A stretch of 64,000 nt of DNA from Strongylocentrotus droebachiensis (Eukaryota > Echinodermata > Echinoidea > Camarodonta > Strongylocentrotidae), in NCBI GenBank assembly GCA_035222895.1, contig JAVYIG010000066.1:358501-422500 (forward strand), written 5' to 3'. Both the position numbers and the translations under genes were made by a program. How positions within the stretch are numbered: position 1 is the stretch's first letter; the number at the start of each line of letters is the position of its first letter. This document shows, in pieces, positions 34,301 through 49,800 of this stretch. The notes beneath the pieces were generated by a model. That model searched no databases, was not told the DNA's origin, and saw only the letters and a list, made by a program, of their open reading frames with translations.

Positions 34301-37300
34301 CATATAGTTTTATAAAGTCCTTCGGCTGAAAATATGATTTATTCTCAGGCTGGATGGTTTACTTGTAGAATACACAATTTCTATGAATTGTTAATTTTAT
34401 GTAGAACCTCTTTATCTTCATAGTTTCATATTGAAACAATCGTGAATTAGTCATGATTGTGCTTATATTTGAAACAATTCAGTTGTTTATACATTGAGAA
34501 TCTGCTTGCTAGGATGGTGTCAGAGGTCCATTTTTGAAGAGGATAATCTCATAGTCTCAACCATGCTTCTATGTATCTCCTATAGATTGGCTGGACACCC
34601 TTTCATGCATCTGCTCGGTATGGTCAGATGGGTAGCTTACATGCGTTACTCTACCACACACCCACCCGTGAACAGACTGACCTTCAGATGCTATCACAAA
34701 TCAACCAAGAAGAGACGACTCCTCAACCAGTCTCACCAGACTTACTTAACATGATGGATCATGATGGATGGACGCTGGCTCATATTCTAGCCTCAACCGG
34801 ACAAAAGGTAGGTCTATCATCCTCTCCTCTTTGTTCTATTTTCTTCATCCTTTATATCTTATTTGCCTGTTCACCAGCATGTGGAGGGTTTCACAAAACC
34901 ATCATGAATACAAGTCCGCCAATAACCCATTGAAACGCGTATATTGAATTTAACACACATTTCAATGGTATGTCAGCGAACTTGTAGTTATGACGGGTTT
35001 GTGAAACGACTACCTGTTTCTCTGTCTTTTCACATCTCTTGCTGTACATGTGGTGAATCAGCATTTGCTCTGCAACATTTAGTCCAGGCTGTATTTCATC
35101 AGATATAGGGTTAGGTGGGTGAGACTGGTTCAGGGTTGGAGCTAGGAATTATCTTTGTGTACAATGTGTAGGAAATTTCCAGAGAGAAGTATGTATTTAC
35201 AGCTATACATATAGCCTTGATTTTAAACTTTATATACATGACCTCTGTTGACTCAACCTTTGTATGTATTCCAATCACATGTGCTGTATCGTATTGTATT
35301 GTATGCTTCTACCTCTAAGTTCTTTCTCGGTCATAAACTTTTTTTGGTCCCCTTTCATTTCTATCCATCCTCCTTCTTTTCTATTGTATGTCAGGATTTA
35401 ACTCCATACATACTTTGCTACATGACATTTGTCAGCCTCAGTAATACTAATAGGGCATCATAGTCAAAGATTGGCTTAGGATTTTGATGCTGAAGTTGAC
35501 AAGGATAGCACAGTGCACTCCAGACATTTGAGAAAATGTATAATATGTCAGTTCTCAGAATCCTCTTCCTAGAAGAAACCCCATTTTCTAAGATCAAATT
35601 TTAATCCCTCTTCTTTGAAGCCACTCCTGCCAGGTTATTGTGATCTTGGAGTAATCCACTCAATCACCTTATCGCTCTCTCAAACTGCATGCATGCTGTG
35701 GAATTCCCTCCAGATTAGTGTTGATCCATAGCTCCTAATCCTGTTATATTTAGCCAGGTTGTGATCAAACATGATGTGTTAGCAAACCCGTCTTCACCTA
35801 CTCGATCCAAGAGTCACTCTCAATTAAGACTCTTCCTCTAAACCAATCTAACATTTCCTTACAAGTGCCATCTTGTTTCCTCCCCACCGATCAAACACTT
35901 GTGAAGATGGGCAAACTGTTATGAGGATAGATGGCTAACATCAAAACCACACTGACCAGTGGTCAAATTGTCCCTCTTTACTTGAGTGATGTGAGGAAGA
36001 TGAGTTTTCAAAATAACTTCAATAGCATTTCAGTAAAGTCATTGAAAACGAAACTTGGAATATTGGGCAATTGAAATCTAGAGGGCTTTAAAAACAAAAC
36101 AAAACACATACAATGAACAAAAAAACAAACTGAAAGAAATTTTAGTAAAGAAATCTAAAATGTTTTACATAATTGTTTGATTTAGGCTTTTGTTCATGAT
36201 TGCAATTTACTCTGATGAGTGAAAGACAAAAAGCTGTAGCATCTCTGTATTCACTGCTATTCTTCCATGTTGTAGTAACAACCAGCTCAACTAACTTCAG
36301 AAAAGAAAAAATCCAGTAAGAGCTCGTTGAATGAAAACTGGTTTGTTACACTCCGTAGAACAAAATATATTTGTTATATTTTCCATCGTGGAGCAATTCC
36401 ATCTATAAATAGATATATTTTACACTTCCTATCTTAATACTTCTTTATCGTTCCTGTGTATTTCTCCCTCCCACTTGGGAATATTGTGAATGTTTATCCA
36501 TATCAAAGGTTAGAATAGGGTTAATTTTGTACATCTGTGGAAATCTTGAGAAAGAGTAATAGTGATAGCTGTCAGAGGTGTCTCAACCCCTGCTCCTGCT
36601 ATTTTAACAACAGGATGTTATCCTCAACACACATATGCCTTTGATTGTTAGAGGAAAACCTTGCATTATCGTGTGATTAAATCAAAGTCTATTTCCTCAA
36701 GCCTTTCTGCTTGGTGTCGGATGGATGGATGTACAGTAGGAGCATTTATATAAGTATTGTGTGGTGACGGAGAATATTGTTGAAAGTCACAGAATGATAG
36801 GAGAGGGACAATGTGAGAGGAAAGGATGGTATGCCAAGGAGCTGCTAGTTAGGAAAAAGTAATCCAACTGAACCAAAATTTCCCCTTAATTTTGTTGTAT
36901 ATAAATGAAAACATTCATATTTAATGTATTTTCTGCAATTTCTGTTACAAATCCATCCAGAATATATTCCTCTTTATACCTACCTAGAGTATAATAGCTA
37001 CTCAGAAAAGAGTACTCTGATAAAATGAGTCACATTTCCAATCCCCCAACCCCCCCCCCCCCCCCCCCAAAAAAAAAAAAAAAAAAAAAAAAAAGAAGAA
37101 GAAGAAGAAGAAGAGGGAGAAAAAAAAAAAAAAAAAATACCAACAAAGAATAATCATGCCTTTTACCCCTCACTTAGACAAATTTGAAAAATAAACTATG
37201 TGGATATTATCTGATGTTTTTATTCATACATCTACCCCTCTTTTGTGCTGACAGTTGATGCTCATTAATCAACTGTTATTGTAGAGAAAATGGCAATGCA

Positions 37301-39954
37301 CAAAGGTGTTGTGATAAAGCATTCATCAAATTATCGTATTGATTGTGGTACTGACCAACTGGATTGATTTTCATGGTTCATTAAAGGCATTGTGATGTCA
37401 TCCCTTTGTCAATCAATTTAGTCAATTAATACAACACTGTCCTAGAAACTATAAATAACTGTATAAGTGCATTGTCATGGCATACCATGTAAATATTATG
37501 GGATATAATTATTTTTTCTGTCAAGAACAGGCACAGCTACTGTCCAAAAGGCAAAGCTGAATACCTTAGTTTTTTTTTAAACTATAGCTGATGTCTTTTA
37601 CTCTTGAATATTTGCAACATTTTTATGCATTCTCACACTAGATTTTTTCCCTGCTTTTTCTTCTTCAGTCTCTATCCCCTCTTCCGTGCAAACTGCACCA
37701 TCCTACTTGTTTTCTTTGACATAATGAGATTTGTGGGAATAAGTAGATTAAGGAGTGGATTTCCTGTAGCCTCTGTAAGACAGGTGACCACATAATGTAC
37801 TGCCCTCTGGCAAAGACACTACAACCTGTACGTTTAAGATCCCCCCTGATGTAATCTGTTTGAAAACATCTTGGATAGAACAGCCTTTGAAACAGCTGAG
37901 CATCTTCCATCTATTTCATTTTGTAGCATGATATAAATGTTTTGAAGGCAGTCATGTAAGGGCGCACGGTATTAGAAAAAAATGATTTTCCATGTTTTTG
38001 GAATACAAAATTGACATTCATCCATAATATTTTCCCTTTTTGGATATTTTAATCTCTTTCACTTTCTGACATATTTGTTGAGAGGGATTGCCTAGAGATT
38101 TGTATTTTTTAAAGATATATTGAACAAATATTATTAATACACATTCATTGATTAGAGCCTTCCAAATCAAATCAAGAAAAAAGGATTTGACTGCTAAAAT
38201 TAAGTTAGCAAAGATTCTTGAATCAGATGTAGAAGTCACATTTAATTCATGTATAAATGGATGAATTTACTTTAAGTGAATAGTGACCTCTCATGTTCCC
38301 CATTTCCTGGCATATCTGTAAACATGATCATAAGAACAAAATTGGATTGGCTATCTCATTATATGCTGAGGCATGAATGTACCTATGTCTGTCTGCATCT
38401 ATCATCATGTTACAGAATAACATCTCTTCTCCCTATCACTCCCAGAGCGATTACCCCCCACCCCCTTCAAATTGCATCTAATCTTAACTGGATTGCCACT
38501 ACCCCCTTTAGGGATATGGAACATGTTGATACAGACAGACAGAGTAAATGTGATGAAATGAACCTCCTTGTTCGTCCCCTGGCTTTAATTTCTTTGCTGA
38601 TACTCCAAGCGTTACCTCATGTCAGCATTGATTACTGTTGGTTGGGGTATCTTCCTTGGGTATCTAACTTGGGTACACATGAATGCTACATGGGTCTCAA
38701 GAGATAGTGCATTTGGTTTGCTCAGAATCAGGCTCAATTCATAATCTGTTATCAATGGAGAGGATGCTTAATGAGAAAAGAGTCCCAGATTTTAATTGTT
38801 TATTGGGTTGAATGGTGAATTGACTATTTCTCACACTTGAATTTTTTGTTGGTGTTTGTTTAATTAAACACTGTGAGATGACTGCATGTCAATTTGAGAA
38901 TGGAAGTATATGATCATCCCCACCCCCCCCCCCCTTAATTTGAAGGTTTAGGCCTCAGGAGTTAATTTATCACAACATATTAAATTATAGGAATTTAATT
39001 TTCTTGAAAATGCAGTGTGTTTACACACATCAACATGGGTGTATGTGAACACATTCATTTACTGGAGACAAATTCACTTAAAACACTGTTTAAAGGCACT
39101 TGAAAAAGGGGGCTATTGGTTTTGTAAATGGGCATATCGTATATGGCAAGTCTTATTATTGGTGTGATCAAAATAAGATTTATGGTGTACGTGTAGTTAG
39201 AATTAATAAAAACAAGACATATCCATTAAAGTAATCATATCATCTCATATCCTATTTGTTTTGTGTGTATCCAGGAGATGCTTGTAGCCCTTCATCAGTA
39301 CGGCGGTGTTCATCTAGCTGTACCTGATAGGAGAGGACGTACTCCTTGTGACGTTGCTTCAGACTCCTGCAGAGAATTCCTCAGCAGCATAAGTAAGTTC
39401 TTTGCAGTGATCTATCAGAATATGTAATGAATTTCCACTAGTGCTGTAGTCAAACGTTTAACCGTCCGGTATCCGACCGCCCATGGCGGATTCCGTTTTC
39501 AATTGGACGGTTTCGTTTTCCCGTTTTTTTTTTTTTTTTTTTTTTTTTAATTTTTTTTTTAAAATTTTTAAATTTTTTTTTTTTTTTTTAGAGTTTCGAT
39601 TTATGCCCCTCCACCTGGCACTAGGCCTGGCAATGTCTCCCAGCTCAGTTATCTGTGTGTTGACTCACCACTCTGAAACTAGAACAACACTTCAATTTTT
39701 CTGTCATCTTGGTTTGAAAGTAATCTTTGTAATAGATCTCAATATGTATTTTATAATAATAATTCATCCAACTTTTACACACCGCGTATACCACAAGGTT
39801 CTATCCTAAGTTCTCTACTGTTTTTAATGTACATTAATGATCTTACACATTCTTCTAAAAACGAATTTTTTACTATTTTTGACAAGTTCACAAGCACAAA
39901 TCGGCGCCTTCAAATGCACCTCGCAGTTAAATGAAAGTCCTTCCCGAAAAAAAA

Positions 39955-39998
<44 letters not shown>

Positions 39999-40758
39999 TT
40001 TTTTTTTTTTTTTTTTTTTAATCGTTTAACCGAAAACCGTCCGGTTTTGACTGGCGGTTAAACGGAATTGGAGATATCCGTGATGTTACAGCACTAATTT
40101 CCATATTCTTGAAATTTTCATGTTTCTATTTTACGATGGTGGCAGGGATTTACACTTGTACTTTAAATAACTTAGGCCTATCAGTATAAAGATTTTCTTA
40201 AAAATGGTGGAATGTGTTGGCATGCCTGTTTCCAGGTATCAGTTTTAGAATGTATAACGTCTTCGCAATACATACCTGTGGAATGCTGTAAACTTTGTAG
40301 TGGAGAGACTGACTTTAATTCAGTTTGTTCAATTTTAAACTCATGGTAATCTTTTGAAATGTTATATATTCATTTACATGATGGTAATGGTAATGGTAAT
40401 GGTTTTATTAAAAATTCATTTGCAGCCAGATGGTTGAATTGCAGAACTTTGTACATTGTAAAAAACATAAATATTTATACAAACATAAAACGTATTAAGA
40501 CATATCACGCAGTGATTGAATTTTCTAAATAAATCGGTGTACATATATATATACAAATTAATACAATTCATAAAATTCGCTTAACATTGATTCCACATCA
40601 TCATAGGGCTGGAGGGAAATATAGAAGAGAGGTAGGGAGTATAATAGTGCAGACAGCACGGGAGATCCAGGAAAAGTGTGAGATAGAGACAGACAGAGAA
40701 GGAGAGAAAGAGAGAAAGGGAGAGAGGGAGAGAGAAAGAGAGACAAAGCAAGAGATAG

Positions 40759-40800
<42 letters not shown>

Positions 40801-43800
40801 ATGCTGAGGATGAGGGTGTATATCAGACATATCGAAAATTAGGTAAAAAGTACAATTTCGACAAAGAGAATACTGGTTGTAAAAATTAATAAATTACATT
40901 TTACATGAGTTATGGATAAAATATATTGTAAATTGATCGGTAGGTATGCAATCAGATGAGAGACATGAAATATGGTAATTTTGAGATTTTTCTTGTAATA
41001 AATACCACCACCCTTTTTCGTCATATCCCATCAGAGTTATCATTATGTTCATCTGTTTTATCCTTTCTTAGAGGCCTAATCTTCTTTTCATTAATTTTTA
41101 AATCGTAGCTGAAGGCAAGACTGTTCGTGTGATAGTGGACGTGAGTCAGAGTTCAGTGCCTTCCAACGACCTTTCACCTCACCTCCTCGGCCAGAAGGAT
41201 GAAGCATCTCAGCTTGTAATTGGTCAGCTGTCTGTCCTATCAGGGATGACATGGTCGGCGTTTGACCTGGCCATTGGCTCAGTCTTGGCTAACAGCTGCA
41301 AGGTAATGCATGCATTGCTCTTTCATATTTATTTATCTAAGCATGTTATCTGCCCATTAAGCCTTATTCAAACATGATGTGATACATGTAAGCCATGTTT
41401 ACTTGAACTAAGCACAGTGCGCTTCACATTAATTTCTTGCTAATGCTGTTGTCTACATGATTGTGTAATCTGCACATGAAGGCTCTTTCATACATACCAT
41501 GTTGAGCCCTGCCCCCCAAAAGTGAACATTTTTGATAAATCTGTATGCAGTCAGCTGCCTATTATCACATCAAAATTACTGTTCTGTTGGAAATGAAAAA
41601 TAAAACTGAAACTGAAACTGAAACATCACACATGATATGAAAGCCACGGTTACTTGAGCTAAGCCACAGTGCGCTTCACTTTCATTTCTTGCTAATGTCT
41701 GTTTCTACATGATTGTATAATCTGCCCATGCAGGCGCTTTCATATATGAGGCAGTAAGCTGTAGCAAAAGAAAGCAAAATAAAAGTATACTTCACATTTC
41801 TTTATCTTAAGACACACAGATTACCAAGTATGCTTAGGGCTACTTTTTTCAACCCCACTTTTAAGGATATTAAAATTTATTTATTTTTGCATCTATTAAT
41901 CAATTTATTCATTTGATGGTTAACCACGTAATGTATGTATGAGGCCAAAGTCCTTTGAGATCTTGGCTTGCATGCTTGTAAAGTAATTAACATGATCATT
42001 AAGCAATTACCCCTTGAATCATTACTTAATAGATAAGGTATTTAACCTTGGTGAACAAATTGACTCACATGAATCATTCTATTGCTATAGCACTTTGAGC
42101 ATGTTTATGTAAAGGCGCTATATAAATATCAATATGTTTGTATGTTATATGTATGTATTGACACATTAACCCCTATGGTACCACCAAGTTTGAATACATT
42201 TTAACAAAATACAACATCATGAAACAAGTTATCAGCTGTAGACTTACATGTACTCCATGTTTACTCATTCATAGTGATACCAAAACGTTTCCATGACCTC
42301 TAACTTTCATAATTTTATCTTTAGTCTTTAGTTTATCTTTGTCCAACTATAATTTTTAGTGTACTCATTTCAAACTGAGAGTGGCTCTATGTGAGTATGA
42401 TTGTGCTAGTCAATAATAATAATAGGCAATACACATGCTAATCAAAATACCAACATTTGAATTGGCTTTTGAAATGATTATATTCATTTGGCATGAAGGA
42501 ATGAGTGAAGTTTATAAATGAACTAATAGAACTCTAACATGTTTGCAAATTAACAGATGCCAGAGAGTGACAATGAACTGCCAAGTCCTAACAGTGATAA
42601 ATCTCCTTCAAGCGAGACTTCACCAGAAAACATTGATATAGGATTGGGAGTCAACAGCATACACAGCTATGTAGCAGGTAAGGATAGATAGATCAACAAA
42701 TTTCCAATTGATTTGTCCAGTTGTTGATACCATACTTTTATGCTTTTCATCAGGAAAATGGTCTTCTAGTTACTGATGGGGCTAATCCTCCAAGCTATAT
42801 TTAATACAATCTAATCAGATTATAATGAATTTTTTTATATGAGGTTTTATGTAGATTATCTGGATTAATATACTTTTCAAGGAAAAATGGCTGTTCATTT
42901 TTTTTAAAGGAATGTTAGAAACTGAATGTAGATAATGGAATGTGTTCATGGTAAAGGTTAACTGTAATGGTTCATTTTTTTACAATCTTTGCTTCCTTTA
43001 TAGATGCTAAGGAACCAGTTTGTTTTTAACTACGGTATTATACTTTTCATCATTACTCGAAATGTTTTCATTAGAAATATGAGATGAATGAACACAAGAA
43101 CAGCAAAGTATGATGACAGACAACATTTCCTCAAAATAATGTAGGTTTTACAAATAGGAAGAAAGAGTAGAAAAGTAAACCTCTTTTCCAGAATAGAGTC
43201 TATAACATTTTCGCAATCTACATGATAATTCAAAGAGCTACAAAGTAGTTTTGTTTCATCACTTTGCTAATCCCTTTCTCTCTGTTGGCTATTTGGTTTA
43301 GGAAACTTGCATTGGTCAGTGGGAGAAACTCCATCCATGCAGCCACATGAGATCTTTAATCTGACCTCTGACATTGTCATCAAGCTCCATGGCAACCAAA
43401 ATGGCCGTCTGGATCAGTTAACCTTTGAAACCTTCCTGCCACTACAGATGATCCAGAACTATGTCAGAATTGTAAGTTGGAGCCATTTCAAAAATAACTA
43501 CAGAACTCAGTTCAAGTCAATGATAAGAGCTGACTACTATTAAAAGAGGGATTGATATTATAAAGTGCCATTCTGTTTTCTGTAAGAGTCTCATTTTAAG
43601 CAAAATAGCGCATCAGTTTAAACCCATGTTTAGTTAAATGTATAGAGAGGAATTGAGATCATCATGAACATTCATTACTTTCATATTGAAAGATCCCCAC
43701 CTCCAATTACCTACCGTTCTTATGTGCGCTGTGCTACAATTACTCTAAGAGCGCTATATAAGTGCCAGTATTGTGTATGACTGTTTATTCTTTGTATGAA

Positions 43801-46800
43801 TATGATTTGCTCTTTAATCAATGAGGATCTCTATAGAACCTTCGATTTTACTTTAAAGCTTTCGAAGGGATGGAATGTTTAAAGATTTCTAGATACAGAA
43901 AGCATTTTCACTGAATTTTCTGCTTTGCTTTTATTTGTTTAGATTAAACAGTACAAGAGTGTTCTGTTGTATGGATCATCAGGGTCTGGCAAGTCAAGAC
44001 TAGCTGTTAAACTAGCTCAATACATTCAGGTATGGAAGTCATCTTTTTGCTATTAAACCAAGATACGTTCATGGTTGATGTATTTTATTAACTCATAAAC
44101 TTTATTAATGGTATGTAGGTTTATCAAATTAAATGATTTTTTTACTTCTCTGCATGACAAATTCTGATGAGATTTTAAATATTGACACATATTTCTACAT
44201 GTTTAGCAGTGAATAAATCAATGTAAATTTCTAAGAAAGTACCATTGTAGTGATGTAGGATGAATTTTTGAATAAATGTTTGTACATTGAAGGAAAGTAA
44301 AAAGTATGTACACTATGAGTGAGGCACCACATGCTAGCATAATCAGAATGTTGTGAAAATGTTCCAGGGGTCCTAAAATACAACTTGCTATTTTGGTATA
44401 GTCTGTGAAAATGTGAATAAATGCTTGGGTCATAATTTAATCTATTTAATTTCTTATTTTGTACTTGATTGACAGGCTAAAAACAAGAATGACAGAGTGG
44501 AATCTGACATGACTTATGCGTCATTAAATTCAACATTCACTCACAAAGATCTGTGCAAGCTACTACTGAGCAAAGGTACTGGTACATGTATATGTATTAT
44601 GCCTATTATGTATGCCTTTCAGCATTTTCAGAAACTGAAGGGAAGAAATGAAGGAAAACTAAAATTTGTGAGATGCCATGTCATTGGTAACATTGGAAAG
44701 CAAGAGTAAGTAAATGATGATGCACATTGAACAGAATAAACTGTCATTTTATACTTGGAAAGCTAAGAATGAGATCATAAACATGAATTTAGTATTATTA
44801 CCACATGAAGGTATTTCTGAAGAGGTTACTTTTCAACATCATGATATGAGCAATAGGCTATGATTTCAGAAAATTGGGAGATATATCATATACTACATTC
44901 CATTCTTTAAAAATCACATTTTCTAATGGAAAAATGTGTAGCCTTGACCGTTACTAAGCGCTGCTTCAAATCTTCCTGAATTTATCCTCTGTTATCTTCA
45001 TTATTTCCTCTTCCAACAACCCAGGATTCCTAGTCCAGACTACAGCAGGCAAGCCCAGCCCTTCCCACAACAAGTCTGTGCACATCCTGGTTCTAGACGG
45101 GTTAGATAAGGTGGGCGTGGCTGGTCTGTTTGCTGACCTTTTGCCTCTGATAGAGAACAGATCCAATCAGATGACGGTCAAACTACAAGCCCTGTCCAAC
45201 TCAGCCATGTTCTCACTACATGAAAACTCCATCATCATTGGGACTGTGGACGGAGTAGGGTAAGATGGCCTTTTATTTTGCTTGTTGAATCAGTTAAAAA
45301 TATGATTCTTTACAATATTTATCTGTAATTATAGGACTTTGATGTAAATATATGCAAAATGTTGAATCCATCACTGTCTTATTCTCTTCCACTCAATTTG
45401 AAAGTGAAATTGGCAGCACTTCCATTGGATCTGTATAGACTGGGTTTAGGAACCATTCTGTATCATCTCCTGGCATGATACTTCTTCAGGCCTCTGATCA
45501 ATGACAAGGATGGCTTTAGTTAACACAAATTTATGGATAGGTGTTATAAATGTTTAAAGAGAAGGTTGAGTTCTGGCAAGAGGTGAAAAATTGTTTTGAG
45601 CGTTATCGTTGTATTATGCAAGTGTGGAAAAACATCAGATAAAAAATGTTCCCTGAAAAGCATGGCTCTTCAAATGCCTTAATATTCTAAATATGGCATG
45701 TAACATCATACAAATCGGGGACAGATTTTTGTGAAATGAAACAAATGTAGTCCCATATACATCTTTCTGTGTACAGTGCTCGTAACTTTACCAAGACTGG
45801 GCCAAATTTCTTATTATTTTGATGATTCCAGAACCTTGCAGTACACACCAATACTTATATGCTAGATCATAGATGATCAACCTTTTCTGATCGATTCCAC
45901 AACGTTTCTTTCACAATTCAATCGCATGACCAGAACTCCACTTCATTTTTAAGCCACGATTTAGAACAATAAATTTGATATACTTTACCATAATTTTTTC
46001 TTAACCCAGACCTGGCACTGATCTAACCGTCCAGCAGCACTTTCGTTGGATCCGAGTGGACTGGGAGCAGGAGCCGTACCGTAGCATCCTGCCGCGGTAC
46101 CTCTTCAGGCGTCTGATCCATGAGAAGGATGGCTGGATACCCGCCTCACCATCGGATGAGACCCTCAGGGTACTCACATGGATGTGTGGGATCTGGAAGC
46201 GACTCAATGACGCTCTTACCAGGCTCTCCATGCCAGAGTTCAGTACTGGCCCCAAGCAGTTCTTTGCCTGCCCTATCAACGGCGATGCTATAGGATCGGT
46301 ACTAAGGTAGGAAGAATTCTTTAACCTGTTGGATATGATTGGATTTTGATACACACAATGGTCACAATCTTGTGCCCTAGTTATCATAGGCTAAGTATTC
46401 ACCAAATAAAAGTAAGAAAGTGGCAGTGTGATCCCCCCCCCCCCCCAAAAAAAAGTTCTGTTATTATTTCAACTGGTTGAATATTATTATTAGTGAAAGT
46501 ATATACTGTAAAACTGTATCCTTTCCTCTTTGCAAAGCATTACTTATGCAGCATCCTGTAAAGAATAAATGTGAAGCATAAGTTAGAAGAAAATTGTATC
46601 TAGATGTTATGCAATTTTTGTCATGGTCATTGAAATCAAAGAATTCTTCTGTTACTATATCTCATTTATGAAATGCATCATCTACTGAAATGTACATTAT
46701 TAATTAATATCGGCTGTTTACATGATCATTGTTTAAACAGAGATAATGCTATCATATTGCAATAATGTCAAAAGAGCCTACCAGGGATATGAGGACATGC

Positions 46801-49800
46801 AAGCACTTTTTATTCCTTGATCAGTGTTGACGATGACCTTAACTGATCTTATACTCTTAATTTGCTGTAGATGGTTGTGCCTCCTGTGGAACTACAGTCT
46901 AGCACCTCACATAGAAGATACCTTCCATCATAGCGGACCTAGAGCATCGTCTACTCACATACAGCAACAGAACATGGCTGCCAGCACTGCCCTCTATGTT
47001 CTGCTTCATAAAGCTTTCTTACCAGGATGCCCTCTCAGTGATGAAGGTACGTCTAAAAAAAAAAATATCTTGGAAATGTTGCTCTTTTAAATAATAATAT
47101 GGTTAGTTATATAGCGCCGGTATCCGCCAGGTTCTGACGCTAATGGCGCTTTACACATATTACCCTGTTCGTAGCCAAGCTGCCAAAGTAACTAGCACTC
47201 AAGCATATCAGGTACCCATTTACACCTGGGTGGAGAGTGACAAATGTAGATCAACGTCTTGCCAAAGGACATTACTGCTGCAGCGGGACTTGAACCCCAT
47301 ACCTTGTGATCTGCTAAGAAAAAAAACAATGTTTTTGTTAGAATGGCCGGCAGTCTGTCCTATGGGATGATTCCTTTGTGCAAATATCAAATTATATGAG
47401 TTAAGTTATTACACTCTTAGAATCACAGACAAAATTACAGTAAGCGATAATATATTTTATTGGGGAAAACATATGCATATCAAATAGATTTGTTAAGCAT
47501 TGTAATAAGAACTATTTGAAATACTTGCATAAATGTGATGCTTGTCTAAAATATGATATATTTTACGACCATACTTCAAATTTCCTATGAAAATATTCTT
47601 GATTTTTGTTTAAACTCAGTCTATCATATCATCCTGTCATTAGTCAAATGTAAACTTAATATTATATAACTGATACCTGTTTTGGTAAAGTGGTTTCTAG
47701 GATTGTCACTTTGACGAAAGAATATTTCTCAGGTTTCGTATCGTATATCCATTCATTATAGCAATGTCTAACATCTGTTATTTTATTGAGATTACAGTGT
47801 GGAAGAAAGAAAAAAAAATCATCACTTATCGAATTTGACCTTTGACCCCATGCAGAAGCGGATGACTATTTCTCTGGTTTCCGAGGCATCAGTGCTCCCA
47901 CTGTGGATGTAGTTGTTGAGAAGTCTAGCAGTGGTGGTAAGAAGCCCAGGAGGAGTAAGAGCTTAGATCGGAGCAAGACTAGCAATAAAGCAGCAGCACT
48001 ACTAGCAAGAAACCAGGCTCATATGGACCTCATAAGCTCAGGTAGGTAGGATGTCATTAAAACCAACAAAAAAGTAGTGTTGGTAGGTGTCGGAAGATGT
48101 TGTCTCGGATGTTAGTTTCATGTCCAATTTCTGCTTGTTTCATCTTAATTTACAAAAATAATTTTTTTATGATGTACCAAAAGAAATATTTAAAAAATGA
48201 AGGGGTAGAAAATAGTTTTTTTCTCTGGATGTACAATTCTAGAAATTTGAATTTGAATATGTTTGCCTTGCTTGTACTACTACATATTTTATTTCCTACA
48301 GTGGTTAAATTGTTAAGAGTGATAAGTTGTCTCTCTCTACAAATTCCTATCCACTCATTACAAAACTTTTTTTTTTAATGAAAATTTGGCCACAGGCTTA
48401 TTTGCACTCTTCTGCATGACACAGGGTGATATGTTCTTGTTTTAAACAGTGTTCTAGTGGGGGCACGCTTCAAGAGTCCTATTTCGCACCCTGGGGCAAA
48501 GTGTCTAAAACGGCCGGTTGTAGCAACTACTCCGAAGATCAAGATAAATTTATCTTGATCTAAGGAGACACGAACGAACGATTTCATCTCTCACATCAAT
48601 CAATATGATTTGTTTGTTTTTTCCTATCCACAGATTCTCAGAGGAATGGACGTTCAATGATTCCACGCCGTGTGTCCCCTAAACCACTCAAGACTGTTAC
48701 TAAACAGAACTCTTTACCCATCGGCTCACCGAGGTAGGTTAAAAATAATGATATTGTGATGGGAATAATGAAGGTTTGTTCACATATGCTGGGGTTTTAT
48801 TGTGTGTGTATTCTGAAGGAAGATGAAAAAAGTAGCTGTGCACAACAGTGGTCATATGCTTGATCGCATATCCGTGTGTTATAAGATACAACAATGTGAA
48901 GTACAGTATGCCTAAATATGCTTCTTTTTTTTTAAATACCTGCGTTAAACAGCCATGATTTATCCCGGCGTATGTGAACAAACCTTGAAAGTTGGATTGT
49001 GAAGTGTTTACCGAGGATGCAAAGTGTTGAATAATGTTATCACAGCAGCTCTAGCCGAGCTCCTGTGATGAATGGCTCAAGCAATCAAGGATTTTATCCT
49101 ACTGGGTACTCATTTACTTCACCCGGGTGGAGAGTGGCAAGTCAATGTTTTGCCAAGGGACATTTCTGCAGCGGTAGGAATTTGAATCTCGTACTATGTA
49201 GTCCATAGTGCAGTGACTTAATATGCACTAGACTACAACACCTTTGCATGAGTGAAATGAACTTCTATTCATTCATTATTCTCTAAGAAGAGATAGATGA
49301 AATAATAATGACTTAGTATATTTTTGCTTTAAGGGTGTGGAATGCTGACTTGGAATCTTGTCTGGTTATATGTGCAAAATAAGCACCCTTACATATAACT
49401 AAATATATTTGATTTTAGTTTACATGATATAGCTTACTTGTAGCCTTCCCCAGTAAAAATGATGCTCTGAGGTTGTAGATTTTGTCAACAGCAGTTTCAT
49501 GCCTTTATTTGTTATCTTTCTTTTTGATTTAATCAGCAAACCACAGGAGACTGGTAGTGTCATTACACACCAAAGGAGTCAAAGCATACCTACATCACCA
49601 GCTGATGAACCTAACCTCCTGGAATCACTCCTTAGTAACCATGCCAACCCCTCACTCTCAGAGATAGAACAACTCATAGAGCTTCAGAAGACTCTCTTTG
49701 GCAATGGAGGAGGAGGAGAGGGAGGAGACAGAGGAAAGAACAAAGGATCTAAATCCAGTCAGCAGACTGCTGGTGAGGGGCAAGGGGGTGTGGTCGGAGG

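Larger units (their letters stand above)
34808..39274 (+). other. Large intron between exons d and e
   Basis: A 4.5-kb intron. Besides the small palindromic MITE at 34886-35008 and the C/A-run at 37046-37136, nothing was recognised. A frame at 38276-38707 has neither splice sites nor family similarity. Confidence 0.7.

Noticed and set aside
38276..38707. 143-codon frame in the intron before exon e
   Set aside because: No similarity to the gene, no splice borders, and an uneven composition typical of chance frames.
44576..44709. Extension of the CTTNBP2-like exon j beyond 44575
   Set aside because: The frame stays open, but reading through breaks the phase to exon k and disrupts the conserved segment before the Walker B strand.
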